The notes beneath the pieces were generated by a model that searched no databases, was not told where the DNA came from, and worked only from the letters and a program-made list of their open reading frames with translations. From CAIVAT01 sp037128705 (GTDB taxonomy: Bacteria; Bacteroidota; Bacteroidia; Bacteroidales; FEN-979): a stretch of DNA of 64,000 nucleotides. Shown here in pieces: positions 1 to 10,100 of this stretch (position 1 is the stretch's first letter; every line of letters begins with the position of its first letter). The stretch spans positions 55,195 through 119,194 of the forward strand of contig JBAXVX010000007.1 in NCBI GenBank assembly GCA_037128705.1. Direction: 5' to 3'. A program made the translations under genes and the position numbers.

Positions 1-677
1 TTGCGCACAGCCCAGCCGGTTTTGCCGCTCAGGGTATACTCCGGGGTGGTTTCCTGTACCATGATGTCTTTCACCTCCTGAATGACTAAAGTTTTCAACG
101 GCAGCTTCTCTTCATAAAGCCGCCTTAGAAACTCAACCTGTTGCCGTGGTGTGATCCTTGAATTTCCCTCCAGCCAGAAAAGATCAATGTTATCGTCACG
201 GACATCCATACCGGGATAACCCATTTCCTGCAGAAACTGCTTCATCCGCGCCGGGCCGATCTTACGTGCAAGTTCCTGGAAACAGGGAACACAGGAAACC
301 TGGAATGCATCGCGCAGCGTTAGATCCTGCTCCCATTGCGGAAGTCGTCGTGCCTCCCCCTTCCATTTGAACAGATGGTTTGGTTTTATCACCCCGGTTT
401 CCAGTCCGATAAGGGTATTCGGAATCTTGAAGGTGGATGCCGGGAGATATCCGCTGTCCCACCTGGCAGGATGATATCCGAATGACCGGCCTGATTTCGG
501 GTCGAGGATCAGGATGGTCCCGGTCATGTCGTATTTGTCAAAAATGCCCTTCAGGATCAATAATGAATCATTGCCCGATTTCATGGCCGTAACCTGTTTC
601 ATGAGGTCGTTCGGAATGGTCGCAGAAAGAATCAGCGTTACCAGGAAACAAGGAATCATGACAAGAAATTTTTTCAT
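1..677 (-). CDS. Class D (OXA-type) beta-lactamase, 3' end cut by window edge
   Basis: Reading leftward from the ATG at 677 gives 225 codons that run off the window. Residues 1-19 look like a signal peptide (hydrophobic core, LSA before TIPN), so the enzyme should be periplasmic. The serine-enzyme motifs of class D beta-lactamases are all visible: S81-T-F-K84 (nucleophile and the lysine that is carbamylated in the family), S128-C-V130, the F-W-L-E-G segment around W168, and K219-T-G221 just before the edge. About 35-45 C-terminal residues are probably missing. The usual YGN motif is not obvious; the nearest match is MGYPGM at 152-157. Class D enzymes hydrolyse beta-lactams through an acyl-serine intermediate; some homologues are instead BlaR-like sensors, but the short N-terminus without several membrane helices favours a hydrolase. 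Substrate range cannot be read from sequence. Confidence 0.88.
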   Translation of the reverse strand, partial: MKKFLVMIPCFLVTLILSATIPNDLMKQVTAMKSGNDSLLILKGIFDKYDMTGTILILDPKSGRSFGYHPARWDSGYLPASTFKIPNTLIGLETGVIKPNHLFKWKGEARRLPQWEQDLTLRDAFQVSCVPCFQELARKIGPARMKQFLQEMGYPGMDVRDDNIDLFWLEGNSRITPRQQVEFLRRLYEEKLPLKTLVIQEVKDIMVQETTPEYTLSGKTGWAVR

Positions 678-782
678 ATGGGAAAGTGAAGGGTTACAGT
701 AAAATTACAAAACTTATGGTATTTATAATGTATACTCTGATCCGGATGAACTCATTTTTTTCCGACCTTTGAGAAAATCCTT

Positions 783-1793
783 ATGATGAAAAAAATAACC
801 TGGTTTTTGATGGCGGTAACGCTCTTTCTGGTCCATGGCTCTTTTGCACAAAAGGGGGGACAGGAATACAAGGTGATTAAAACCATCCCCGTGGATGGTA
901 ATGGAGGTTGGGATTATCTGACTGTTGATAAACCAACCCAACGACTGTTTATTTCGCACGGAACATGTGTGGATGTGGTTGATCTGAAGACAGATAAGCT
1001 GGTCGGGCAGATACCGAACACACCGGGTGTTCACGGAATTGCCATTGTCAACAGCCTGAACAAGGGCTTTATTACGGCAGGCCGTATTGATTCGGTCGTT
1101 GTATTTGACCTGAATACACTTCAGGTTCTCGACCGGGTCCCCACAGGCAGGAACCCTGATGCCATCCTGTATGATCCGTTCAGTAACCGCATCTTTACCT
1201 TTAACGGCAGGGGGAGCTCGGTCACGGCCATTGATGCAAAAACAAACCAGGTGGCGGGCACCCTGCCGGTATCAGGAAAACCTGAAGCTGCGGTGACCGA
1301 TGGAAAGGGAAAGATATTCTGCAACATCGAGGATAAGTCGACGGTGGTGAAGTTCGATGCACTCACCCTGAAAATTGAGGCTGAATGGCCGCTTGACCCG
1401 GGAAAAGAACCCACGGGGCTCGGTTTTGATCCTAAAAACAACCGGCTGTTTTCTGCATGCAGTGACTCAAAGCATATGGTTGCGCTGGATGCCACCAGCG
1501 GAAAGATCGTTTCGATTGTGCCCATTGGCGAAGGTTGCGACGGGCTCCTCTTTATCGCGGGAGATAAAAGCATATTGACATCCAACGGAGAGGGAACGCT
1601 CACCATCATAAACCAGGGCGGACCCGACGATTACAAAGTTGTGCAAACGCTGGCCACCCGGAAAAGTGCCCGTACCATCACCTATGATGAAACAACGAAA
1701 AGAATCTATCTGTCATCTGCAGAAGTAAGCATGGAAAATGGTAAACGGAGCATCACTCCCAGATCCTTTGAGATCCTTGTAGTCGGTAAATAG
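783..1793 (+). CDS. Secreted YncE/YVTN-type beta-propeller protein
   Basis: The protein has 336 residues with a clear signal peptide (about 1-23, ending GSFAQ), so it is exported. The rest consists of repeated blades in which a phrase like V-D-L-K-T-D-K (near 70) or I-D-A-K-T-N-Q (near 150) is followed by a GxPxxV/I strand, the pattern of YVTN/YncE-type seven-bladed propellers. No catalytic motif is visible. Such propellers usually bind ligands or partner proteins, or act as surface or periplasmic scaffolds; the partner here is unknown. It is a monocistronic-looking gene between the beta-lactamase gene, which is divergent, and threonine aldolase 93 bp downstream. ATG 783 is used; ATG 786 is equally possible. 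Confidence 0.8.
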   Translation: MMKKITWFLMAVTLFLVHGSFAQKGGQEYKVIKTIPVDGNGGWDYLTVDKPTQRLFISHGTCVDVVDLKTDKLVGQIPNTPGVHGIAIVNSLNKGFITAGRIDSVVVFDLNTLQVLDRVPTGRNPDAILYDPFSNRIFTFNGRGSSVTAIDAKTNQVAGTLPVSGKPEAAVTDGKGKIFCNIEDKSTVVKFDALTLKIEAEWPLDPGKEPTGLGFDPKNNRLFSACSDSKHMVALDATSGKIVSIVPIGEGCDGLLFIAGDKSILTSNGEGTLTIINQGGPDDYKVVQTLATRKSARTITYDETTKRIYLSSAEVSMENGKRSITPRSFEILVVGK

Positions 1794-1886
1794 TTCCCTG
1801 CCGGGAGATGGCTTCCGTGCAACCTGGTTTTGACTTAACAGGGATGCATGGTCCGATGACGAAAAAATATCGTAAAATAAAGTTCA

Positions 1887-2939
1887 ATGATCGATTTAAG
1901 AAGTGACACAGTTACACGTCCGTCAAAGGAGATGCTCGAAGCCATGTTTGCCGCGCAGGTTGGCGATGATGTTTTTGGTGATGACCCGACGGTGAATGCC
2001 CTGGAGGCGAAGGCTGCGGAGATGTTTGGCAGGGAAGCAGCCATCTTTTGCCCATCAGGCACCATGACCAACCAGATTGCCATCAACGTACATACCCGGC
2101 CGGGGGATGAGGTGATCTGCCATAAATATGCTCACATCTATTATTACGAGGGCGGATCCATCATGCGCAATTCGGGGGCGTCGGTATGCCTGCTTGACGG
2201 ACCCCGCGGGCAAATTACCGCGGAGGAGGTTGAAAGCCATATTAACCCCGATGATATTCACCGGCCGGTGACATCGCTGGTTGAAGTTGAAAATACCATG
2301 AACAAGGGAGGGGGAACCATATACAGGTATGATGACCTGGTATCGATCTCAGCTGTATGCCGGAAACACGGGCTCAGGCTTCATCTCGATGGAGCGCGTT
2401 TATTCCATGCCCTGGTGGAGACCGGCGAAAAACCGGATGATTATGCCAGGCTGTTCGACTCGGTTTCAATCTGCCTGTCGAAAGGACTTGGAGCGCCCAT
2501 AGGTTCTTTGCTGATAGGAGACAAGCTGTTCATCAAGCGTGCACGCAGGGTAAGGAAGGCATTTGGAGGTGCCATGCGTCAGGCCGGGTACCTGGCTGCT
2601 GCCGGAATCTATGCCCTCGGCAACAACATTGACCGGCTGAAGGTGGATAATGAAAGGGCCCGGTATCTTGGAAATATACTTGAAAAACTCTCCTTTGTTG
2701 AGTCGGTGATCCCGGTCGAATCAAACATTGTGATTTTCCGGCTGCGGAAAAAGGATGGTGCCAAAGAATTCCTGTCAGTGTTCAGGGATCATGACATCCA
2801 TGCCCTGCCGATGGACCCGCAGACCGTGCGTTTTGTAACCCATCTTGATTTTACCGATGCCATGCTGATGAAGGTGGAAACCGTGCTGAAAGCGCTCAAA
2901 TTTACTTCCCCCGCATCCCATCCCATCCCTGGGCCATAA
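1887..2939 (+). CDS. ltaE: Low-specificity L-threonine aldolase
   Basis: A 350-residue PLP enzyme of the aspartate aminotransferase fold, cleaving L-threonine or L-allo-threonine to glycine and acetaldehyde in the cytoplasm. It opens with the family signature MIDLRSDTVTRP; the PLP-binding lysine is K199 in L-S-K-G-L-G-A-P, and H-L-D-G-A-R near 166-171 is the conserved aspartate/arginine region. The length is normal for the family. Its 3' end overlaps the convergent thiL gene by 38 bp (2902-2939), so both C-termini are encoded on opposite strands of the same DNA. The last ~15 residues are proline- and serine-rich and probably reflect this overlap more than the fold. Confidence 0.95.
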   Translation: MIDLRSDTVTRPSKEMLEAMFAAQVGDDVFGDDPTVNALEAKAAEMFGREAAIFCPSGTMTNQIAINVHTRPGDEVICHKYAHIYYYEGGSIMRNSGASVCLLDGPRGQITAEEVESHINPDDIHRPVTSLVEVENTMNKGGGTIYRYDDLVSISAVCRKHGLRLHLDGARLFHALVETGEKPDDYARLFDSVSICLSKGLGAPIGSLLIGDKLFIKRARRVRKAFGGAMRQAGYLAAAGIYALGNNIDRLKVDNERARYLGNILEKLSFVESVIPVESNIVIFRLRKKDGAKEFLSVFRDHDIHALPMDPQTVRFVTHLDFTDAMLMKVETVLKALKFTSPASHPIPGP

Positions 2940-3972
2940 TCGGGATGGATTTCCCATCGGGAGTGATCATGTTTTTTCCCTCCGAGGCTGCAGTCATATG
3001 GCCGATGATGGAAATCCCGGTGATATCTTTGACCTTTTCGTAATCCTCCTGTTTAACCGTGAAGAGCAGTTCATAATCCTCCCCGCCACTCAGGGCCGCA
3101 ACACTCGGGATGATTTTATATTCCTTAGCGAGTTCCTTTGTGTATTCATCCATTGGAATTTTTCCCTCGAAAAGTTTACATCCAACGCCCGATTGTTTAC
3201 AAAGATGGAGGATCTCGGAGGCCAGCCCGTCGGAAATGTCGATCATCGACGTTGGTTTTACCCCGATTCCCAGGAGCAGATTGCGAACATCGGTGCGGGC
3301 CTCGGGCCTTAATTGCCGCCCGATCTGGTAGTCAAACCCCGTCAGTTCGGGCTGCATGTTGGGATCAGCCTGGAACACCGACTTCTCTCGTTCAAGGATG
3401 AGCAGCCCGATATAGGCACTTCCCAGGTCGCCGGTAACGCAGAGCAGGTCGCCCGATCTGGCGCCGCTCCGGTAGGTGACCTCCTCTTTTTTAGCCTCAC
3501 CCAGGATGGAGACGGAGATCATCAGTCCTTTGACATTCGAGCTGGTGTCGCCGCCAACCAGGTCGATCCTGTATTTTTCACAAGCCATCAGAACACCGGC
3601 GTAAAGTTCGTCGAGCGCCTCAGCTGAAAACCGGCTTGAAACAGCCAATGAAACGGTCATTTGCCTGGGAATACCGTTCATTGCGGCAATATCTGAGATG
3701 TTCACAACCGCAGCCTTGTAGCCAAGGTGTTTGAAGGGCATGTAGGTCAGGTCAAAATGAATTCCCTCCACCAGCAGGTCAGTGGAAAACAGGATGACTT
3801 TGTCCCCGGCATCAATCACGGCTGCATCGTCGCCAATCCCCATCAATGTTTCTGCATGATGGTATTTTACATCCTTTGTCAGCCGGTCAATCAGACCAAA
3901 TTCACCCAGTTCGGCCAGGGAGGTTAACTTCGGTTTTTTCTCTGCCGGCTGCTTGTCTTTTTTCTCAAACAT
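2902..3972 (-). CDS. thiL: Thiamine-monophosphate kinase ThiL
   Basis: A 356-residue AIR-synthase/PurM-superfamily kinase that converts thiamine phosphate plus ATP into thiamine diphosphate, the last step of cofactor synthesis. Visible motifs: GIGDDAAVI (about 46-54), STDLLVEGIHFDL (about 64-76), GGDTSS (about 140-145), VTGDLGSAYIG, DISDGLASE and SGGEDYELLF near the C-terminus. About 20 lysine-rich residues precede the conserved core, common in Bacteroidota copies. Its end overlaps the end of the threonine aldolase gene. No other thiamine genes are nearby and no TPP riboswitch was seen upstream, so this is an isolated housekeeping gene. Confidence 0.95.
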   Translation of the reverse strand: MFEKKDKQPAEKKPKLTSLAELGEFGLIDRLTKDVKYHHAETLMGIGDDAAVIDAGDKVILFSTDLLVEGIHFDLTYMPFKHLGYKAAVVNISDIAAMNGIPRQMTVSLAVSSRFSAEALDELYAGVLMACEKYRIDLVGGDTSSNVKGLMISVSILGEAKKEEVTYRSGARSGDLLCVTGDLGSAYIGLLILEREKSVFQADPNMQPELTGFDYQIGRQLRPEARTDVRNLLLGIGVKPTSMIDISDGLASEILHLCKQSGVGCKLFEGKIPMDEYTKELAKEYKIIPSVAALSGGEDYELLFTVKQEDYEKVKDITGISIIGHMTAASEGKNMITPDGKSIPIMAQGWDGMRGK

Positions 3973-4016
3973 GTGTTATTCTTCAGGGAAACAGTGAGTT
4001 CCCCGGTAATTCCAAC

Positions 4017-4118
4017 CTACTTCTTTGCTTTCTTCTCTTTCTTTTCCAGTCTTTTTTCTTTCAGTGATTTGGTTGGCTCTTTCTTAGCCTCTTTTTTTTG
4101 ATCTTGTCCTTTTGACAT
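4017..4118 (-). CDS. 33-residue lysine-rich small protein
   Basis: ATG at 4118 opens a 33-codon frame ending TAG at 4017-4019, between thiL and the DUF3127 gene and on the same strand as both. The product begins MSKGQDQKKEAKKEP and is almost half lysine, with a predicted basic helix (KSLKEKRLEKKEKKAKK). There is no hydrophobic segment. I recall similar short MSKGQ-type lysine-rich proteins in other Bacteroidota, so it is probably a real gene, perhaps a nucleic-acid or ribosome-associated peptide, but function is unknown. The low complexity means a chance ORF cannot be excluded. Conservation of the start and stop in relatives would decide. Confidence 0.6.
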   Translation of the reverse strand: MSKGQDQKKEAKKEPTKSLKEKRLEKKEKKAKK

Positions 4119-4158
4119 GACGTTCAGTATTTAAGTTATTAAATAGGTTTACTGTATA

Positions 4159-4503
4159 TTAAAATGGCATTCCATCGCCCGAAGGCATTTCATCATAACC
4201 TGGAATCGGCTCCTGTTCCTGCGGAATCGATTGCCCTGCGCCTTTTTTGACAATTTTCCAGGCTTTGGCTTCCGTGTACCACCGGCTGTTGAATTCCCGG
4301 CTTTCCAGGTCAAAGGAAACCTCGGTATTTTCTCCCTCCGTAAGTTTAAACTGATCGATTTTATCACCCCAGAGCGAAAAACAAATTTTCCGGGGAACCT
4401 GAGCAGCAGTTTCCAGGATAAATTCCTGTTTTTTCCAGGTCCCGTTCTTTCCAGCACCAGACTGAAGGGGCAAAAGTTTGATAATCGTTCCCGTTATATC
4501 CAT
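4159..4503 (-). CDS. DUF3127-domain protein
   Basis: The 114-residue product starts at ATG 4503 (M-D-I-T-G-T-I-I-K); the TTG three codons upstream is less likely because family members begin with this beta-strand. The pattern L-P-L-Q-S-G-x-G-K-N-G-x-W-K-K-Q-E is the DUF3127 signature, a small OB-like domain abundant in Bacteroidota and sometimes compared with single-stranded-DNA-binding folds. The C-terminal ~30 residues are acidic and proline-rich and end in G-M-P-F, reminiscent of the acidic D-x-x-P-F tip of SSB proteins; that comparison is my inference. It lies upstream of the 33-residue basic protein gene on the same strand, so they may be co-transcribed. Confidence 0.75.
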   Translation of the reverse strand: MDITGTIIKLLPLQSGAGKNGTWKKQEFILETAAQVPRKICFSLWGDKIDQFKLTEGENTEVSFDLESREFNSRWYTEAKAWKIVKKGAGQSIPQEQEPIPGYDEMPSGDGMPF

Positions 4504-4612
4504 GATAATCAATTGTTTTTAAATTGAGACCCAGAATGAATTCAAGAAAGCTAAATTAACACAATTCAATGAGATTTCTCAGCAGGGAAAAAATGGATAT
4601 GAACATATTTGT

Positions 4613-6733
4613 TTATCCATATTTTTTGACGATCCTCTTCAGATCTTCCTGTGATACCGGTTTGGCAAGAAAATCGTTGAAGCCTGCATCCTGCGCCTTG
4701 TATTTATCCTCATTCGAAGTAAATGCTGTAAGCGCGATCACAGGCAACTCGGGGCGGAAAGATCGAATGATCTTGGTGGCCGTATATCCATCCATTACAG
4801 GCATTTTCAGATCCATGAGCACCATGGAGATCTCCGGATGCTCTTTGCACCGATCTACGGCCTCTTTACCGTCGACGGCAAAGTAGGTCTTGGAGGAATA
4901 TTCCTTCATGATGATTTCAAGAAAATAACTGCTGATGGACTCATCTTCAGCAATGAGGATGACGGGAGCTTTTGAAGCGGATGGTTCAGGAACATTGTCT
5001 GCCTGCTGGGTCAATTCCTCCGATCGTACCTCATAAGGCAGTGAGAATTTAACAGTTGTACCGAGCCCTGTTTCTGATTCTATTCTGATATCCCCTCCAA
5101 GTATACGGACGAGTCCGACTGCGATCGTCAGCCCGAGTCCGCTGCCTTCGTAACTCCGCGTGGTTGTATGATCTCCCTGCATAAAGGGGATGAAGATCTT
5201 ATCCAGTACATCACTGCTGATGCCAATCCCTGTGTCGGTTAAAAAAAAATCAATCTGGCCGGGCTGAACTGTATAACCAATCGTGATGGAGCCCTTCTTT
5301 GTGAACTTGAATGCATTGTCAAGCAGGGCATTAAAAACTTTTTGCAGGAACTCCTCGTCTGTTTGCAGCATGCTGACATGAGGAACTTCAGGGATCTTCA
5401 GGAACAGAGAGAGGTGATTTATTATACAGAGCCGGTCGTACTTCTTCACCATTTTCTGAAGGAACTTCCCGATTTCCAGCTCCCTGATAATAGGCTTGTG
5501 AGATCCGGCCGCCAGCAACGAAACATCTATATAATCGGTGATGGTCCGGAGTAACCTGTCGCTCGAAGTCTTAAGCAGGAAAACATACTCTTCCCTTTCA
5601 GACTGGGAGACATTTTCCTGGGAAAGCAAATTGCCAAACCCGATGATCCCATTAAGCGGAGTGCGCACTTCGTGGGAGATGTTATTCATGAAAGCAGTCT
5701 TGATCCGGTCACTGGCTTCAGCGTTTTCTTTTGCCTTGATCAACTCTTTCTCCATGATCGTACGTTCCGTGATGTCGGCATCAGATCCCCGGTATCCTGC
5801 CAGCACTCCGGCCTGGTCAAAAACGGGGATCCCGTTGGTTGAAATCCAGACCTCTTTTCCTTCGGCGGTGGTGATCTTATTGATAAGATCATGAAAGTGC
5901 CCTTTTTTCTCGAAAACCTCCAGGGCTGCGAGTGTGATTGTTTTCTGTTCAACCACCGGGTAGAGGTCATAATAATGCATTTTCCCAACCATCTCCTCCG
6001 GCGTATAACCATAAACCGTCTTTGAAACGGGACTCACATAGGTATACAATCCTTTGCTGTCAACTTCCCAAACAACTTCCCGGTTGTGTTCTGTAAGCTG
6101 CCGCAACCGTTCTTCGCTGTTTTTCAAATTCAAGGTGATCTGTTCTTCGAGCTCCTTCACGGGTTTTTCGGTCCACGGATGATCAGGAATGCCACTGATC
6201 ATCACCTGGTAACCGGGAGTGCCTTCTGCATCAGGCGCGGTGGAGATCTCCATCCCGACCCTGAAAGGATTCCCGTGATTGCGTTTAATCCTTATCGCAT
6301 AATGCTTCGGTGCACTTGTTTCAAAACGGGTTTTAAAATGATGTTGAAGGATGCCCTGGTCTTCATGGACGATATAATCTGCGAATGGTTGTTTGATCAG
6401 GGATTCTTTTGAAACGCCGAACATGCTCGCAACAGAATGGTTGGCCTCTATGATGAAGCCTTTTTCATTCAGCAGCAGGTAACCCACAGGTCCAAAATCA
6501 AAAAAGTTAAAATACCGGTCGCGTGAAACCTCAATCTCCTTCACTGTTCGGCGGAGTTCATCATTTTGCATCGACATTTCAATCTGCGCTGTCAGGAGTT
6601 GATAATAAACCTGGCGGGCCTCCGTAATGGTATTAAAACCAGGCTCATTGATACCGGATTCGGTTATCTTTTTCTCTGGCTGACTGGAATTTGCAGCAGC
6701 TTTATCTCCAATTAGGATCTTCATTATTGTCAT
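4613..6733 (-). CDS. Hybrid sensor histidine kinase (PAS-PAS-HisKA-HATPase-REC)
   Basis: 706 residues, no membrane segments, hence a cytoplasmic sensor. A coiled segment (about 38-72) leads into PAS domains at about 73-185 and 205-325. HisKA has the phospho-accepting H354 in N-I-S-H-E-V-R-T-P-L-N. HATPase_c follows with N473 in the N box and D-T-G-I-G-I near 500 plus G-S-G-L-G-L near 530. The C-terminal receiver (about 590-706) has the acceptor D641 in L-M-D-L-K-M-P-V-M-D-G. It is the last gene of a leftward cluster, 23 bp after a single-domain receiver. The signal is unknown. The internal receiver suggests a phosphorelay with the neighbouring receiver or the NtrC-type activator (inference from proximity). 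Confidence 0.93.
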   Translation of the reverse strand: MTIMKILIGDKAAANSSQPEKKITESGINEPGFNTITEARQVYYQLLTAQIEMSMQNDELRRTVKEIEVSRDRYFNFFDFGPVGYLLLNEKGFIIEANHSVASMFGVSKESLIKQPFADYIVHEDQGILQHHFKTRFETSAPKHYAIRIKRNHGNPFRVGMEISTAPDAEGTPGYQVMISGIPDHPWTEKPVKELEEQITLNLKNSEERLRQLTEHNREVVWEVDSKGLYTYVSPVSKTVYGYTPEEMVGKMHYYDLYPVVEQKTITLAALEVFEKKGHFHDLINKITTAEGKEVWISTNGIPVFDQAGVLAGYRGSDADITERTIMEKELIKAKENAEASDRIKTAFMNNISHEVRTPLNGIIGFGNLLSQENVSQSEREEYVFLLKTSSDRLLRTITDYIDVSLLAAGSHKPIIRELEIGKFLQKMVKKYDRLCIINHLSLFLKIPEVPHVSMLQTDEEFLQKVFNALLDNAFKFTKKGSITIGYTVQPGQIDFFLTDTGIGISSDVLDKIFIPFMQGDHTTTRSYEGSGLGLTIAVGLVRILGGDIRIESETGLGTTVKFSLPYEVRSEELTQQADNVPEPSASKAPVILIAEDESISSYFLEIIMKEYSSKTYFAVDGKEAVDRCKEHPEISMVLMDLKMPVMDGYTATKIIRSFRPELPVIALTAFTSNEDKYKAQDAGFNDFLAKPVSQEDLKRIVKKYG

Positions 6734-6756
6734 CTAATTTAGCTTAGGCGCCTTCT

Positions 6757-7119
6757 CTAAGTTAACTTTTCCAGGGTGTTTAATAAATCTGAGAAAGAGT
6801 ATGGTTTTGAAAGGATGGCATCTGCTTTAAAGGCTTTTGCCATGGTAAGATATTCGTAAGCTGTTGCCCTTCCTCCTCCCGAAATGGCAATGATCTTGGA
6901 CTGGATATTCCTTTGTTTAATGTCCAAAATGAGTTCAATCCCCTCTTTACGCGGCATAACAATGTCGGTAATGATAAAATCATACTGGTTTGATTCCAGG
7001 AAGGATTCTGCATCCACTCCGTCCATGGCTGTATCTACTTTGTAACCGGCACCCTCCAGAAGTTTCCTGGAAGCATCTCTAAAGGCCTTTTCATCATCGA
7101 CAAACAGGATCTTTTTCAT
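6757..7119 (-). CDS. Single-domain response regulator (CheY-like)
   Basis: A 120-residue stand-alone receiver with no output domain. The acidic pair is D8/D9, the acceptor is D52 in I-I-T-D-I-V-M-P, and the conserved lysine is K105 in L-S-K-P-Y. It starts only 3 bp after the stop of the upstream multi-PAS kinase gene, so the two are almost certainly co-transcribed and translationally coupled, and the receiver is the likely direct phosphorylation target of that kinase. Stand-alone receivers act as phosphorelay intermediates or by protein-protein contact. Confidence 0.93.
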   Translation of the reverse strand: MKKILFVDDEKAFRDASRKLLEGAGYKVDTAMDGVDAESFLESNQYDFIITDIVMPRKEGIELILDIKQRNIQSKIIAISGGGRATAYEYLTMAKAFKADAILSKPYSFSDLLNTLEKLT

Positions 7120-7122
7120 AGC

Positions 7123-10100
7123 TCAGATATTATTAATTATGTCAGAATTACTTGTAAATAATATATCAACCGATGTCCCTTTATTGGGCTCAGAATCAAT
7201 CTTGATGGTTGCATTGTGTTTCTTTACGATGCCAAGCACGGTTGCTAATCCCAAACCTGTTCCTTCTCCAACACCTTTGGTGGTAAAAAAAGGATCAAAT
7301 ACCCGGTCGAGCACCTCCTTCTTCATCCCTATTCCATTGTCGGTGACCTGAAGCATGATATCATGTTTTGAACTCTTTTCAAGTGTTTTAATTCTTGTCA
7401 GGTTGACTGTAATTGTGCCTCTTCCGCTCATAGCATCAATGGCGTTGTTGAACAGGTTGAAGATGATCTGCTGAATCTGAACCGGATCGCATAATACCAT
7501 ACCGGTCGGTTCAATTTTCAAAATTATTTCTACGGATGTAGGAAAGATTGGACGGGCAATGTGGATAATTTCCTTCACCAGGAAATCAAAGCTGTACGGC
7601 GCCATCTCATTGGGAGCCTGTCTGCTGAAGGAGAGAATGTTGTTGACCAGGCTTTTTCCCCTGGTGCAAGCCCTGATGATTTCCTTTATATTCGCAGAAA
7701 CCTGGGTGTTGTCCTTTTCCTGGTATTCGATCAGCTCGGTATAAGCCTGTACAATTTGCAGAATGTTGTTGAAATCATGGGCAATGCCTCCCGCGAGCGT
7801 TCCGAGAGAGCGAAGCTTCTCCGACTGCTGAATCACCTGGTCATGCCTCAACTCCTGGGTGATGTCCCGGGTGATCGCAATAAAATTAGTGATATTGCCG
7901 TCGGAACTTCGCACCGGCGAAATCACATCATCTTCGGTATATTCTGTGCCATCCTTCCTTTTATTGATGATCCGCCCTTTCCAGGTCTGACCCGACTGAA
8001 TGGCTTGAGAAAGCTCAAGATAGAATTCATCGGTGTGTTTATAGGACCGCACGATTTTCGGAGTTTTTCCCAGCAGTTCCTCCAGGCTGTATCCGCATGT
8101 CAGCACATACTGCTGATTGACATACAGGATTTTATGGTCAATATCGGTTATCATGATCCCGCTTGCAGAATGGTCGGCGGCCTGCCATAATATCTTCAGC
8201 TCCTGTTCTCCCTTTTTTCTTTCAGTCAGGTCGGTAAAGGATACTACAAAAAACATCAGGAATCCCTCCTTGTCAAAAATCGCTGAGGCATTGGCCAGTG
8301 CGGGAATCTTTTTACCGGAAAGGTGAATGATCATCACCTCCATGGAGGTGATATCAGAACGTCGTTTTATAAATTGTGAAAATTTATTGTAATTCGGCCC
8401 TTCGTGATCGACGAACTTATTTATAAATTCGGAATTTGCCAGAGTTTGCTCAGAACAGCCGGTGATCCTGGAAATCATCCTGTTTGAATAGACGACCAAT
8501 CCTTTTGAGGACAACAGCATGATGGGGTAGTTGGCCTTATCGGCAATGGTTTTGAACTTCACTAATTCGTCATTCTGCTTTGCCAGCTTTCCCAGGGATT
8601 CATTCAGTGCTTTATAGCTGGCCTCAAGCTCCCCGGTTCTCTCTTTGATCAGAACTTCGAGATGATTCTTGTAATTTTCAATCGCCGATTCATTCTCTTT
8701 ACGCTGAAGGGCATTGGTGATGGCGATCGATGCATTTCGCAGCAACAGTTCCGTATCGCTGTCCCATTGCTTGTATTCCATAACTGCATCAAATCCGACA
8801 AAGCCGGTCACTCCCAATTTACTGATCAGCGGGACTACAATGATAGACTTGATATCCTGGGATTCCAGAAGTTCCTTCTCCACCGATGCTTCCGGCGGCA
8901 TTTTTCTTACATCCTCAATATTGATTGACTGTTTCGCTGAAATTTTAGCCATCCACCAGGGTAAAATGGAAACCGGTATATTCTGCAGATTCTCTTTCTG
9001 GGGAATTATACCCTTTCTGCACCATTCATGCGTGTTTGATGATTCGATTCCCAACGGATCCATTAAAAATATGTAGGCCCGGTCAACCCCGATAAACCCG
9101 CCTATTTTTTTTAGCAGCACTTCCAGTTGTTCGTCAATCTGAGGTAAAGGGATGTTAATCAGTCCTGTAGCAACCTCGTTGATGAGCTGCTCGAACGACT
9201 CACGAAAAAGCAATTTCTTCTCTGCCAGTTTTTTTTCTGTAATGTCAGCGTGGGTTCCTGCCATTCTCAAAGGACGATTCTCCTGGTCCCACTCCACAAT
9301 TTTTCCACGGTCGAGGATCCAAACCCAACTGCCATCTTTACTTTTCACCCGGTGTTCAGACTGATACCGGGATATTTTTCCTTTTAAATGATTTTCAATC
9401 TCAGAAAACACCTCCTGCTGATCATCGGGATGGACGATTTCTTCCCAGAATTTCACATTGTGTTCGAACTCATCCAGCCTGTATCCTATCATTTCGGCCC
9501 ACCGGGTACTGAATACTACCTCACCCGTTTGTATATTCCAGTCCCAGAACCCGTCATTTGCCCCATCCAGAACCTGACTCAACTGTTTCTGGCTGGTTGC
9601 CAGGGCTACCTCATTCTTCTTCTTTTCAGTGATGTCTTCTGCAACCGTAAGCAGGTATTTATGGCTGTTCAATTCGAATATGATGGCATCAAATGAACAG
9701 AGGATCGTTTTATCCTTTCGTGAGAAATAAATTTCAAACTCCTCCCCTCTGACCGATTTCCCGTTTTTCAGATCATTGATCAGCTTGTCACGCAAACTTG
9801 GTTTAAACAGTTGAAGATCGATCGAAGTCTTGCCAATAACCTCCTGACGTTCATATCCTGTTAAAAGTGTAAACTGTTCATTGATATCGAGATACTCCCC
9901 GGTTTCGTAATCACTGATGGCCTTCATCCGGGAGCTTAATTCAAACGATTTTTTAAATTTTTCTTCCGATTGAGACAACATCCGGTTGGAGTTGATCCAC
10001 GCTGAAATATCTCTTGAAATGCCGAGAATATAGGTTTTGTCTTTCAATTTCAGGGTGGATACTTTCGTTTCGACGGGTACTGTATCTCCCGATTTTGCCA

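Noticed and set aside
262..462. Open frames inside the beta-lactamase and other genes on alternative frames
   Set aside because: They are shadows in other frames of clearly recognised genes and have no independent start signals or recognisable domains.
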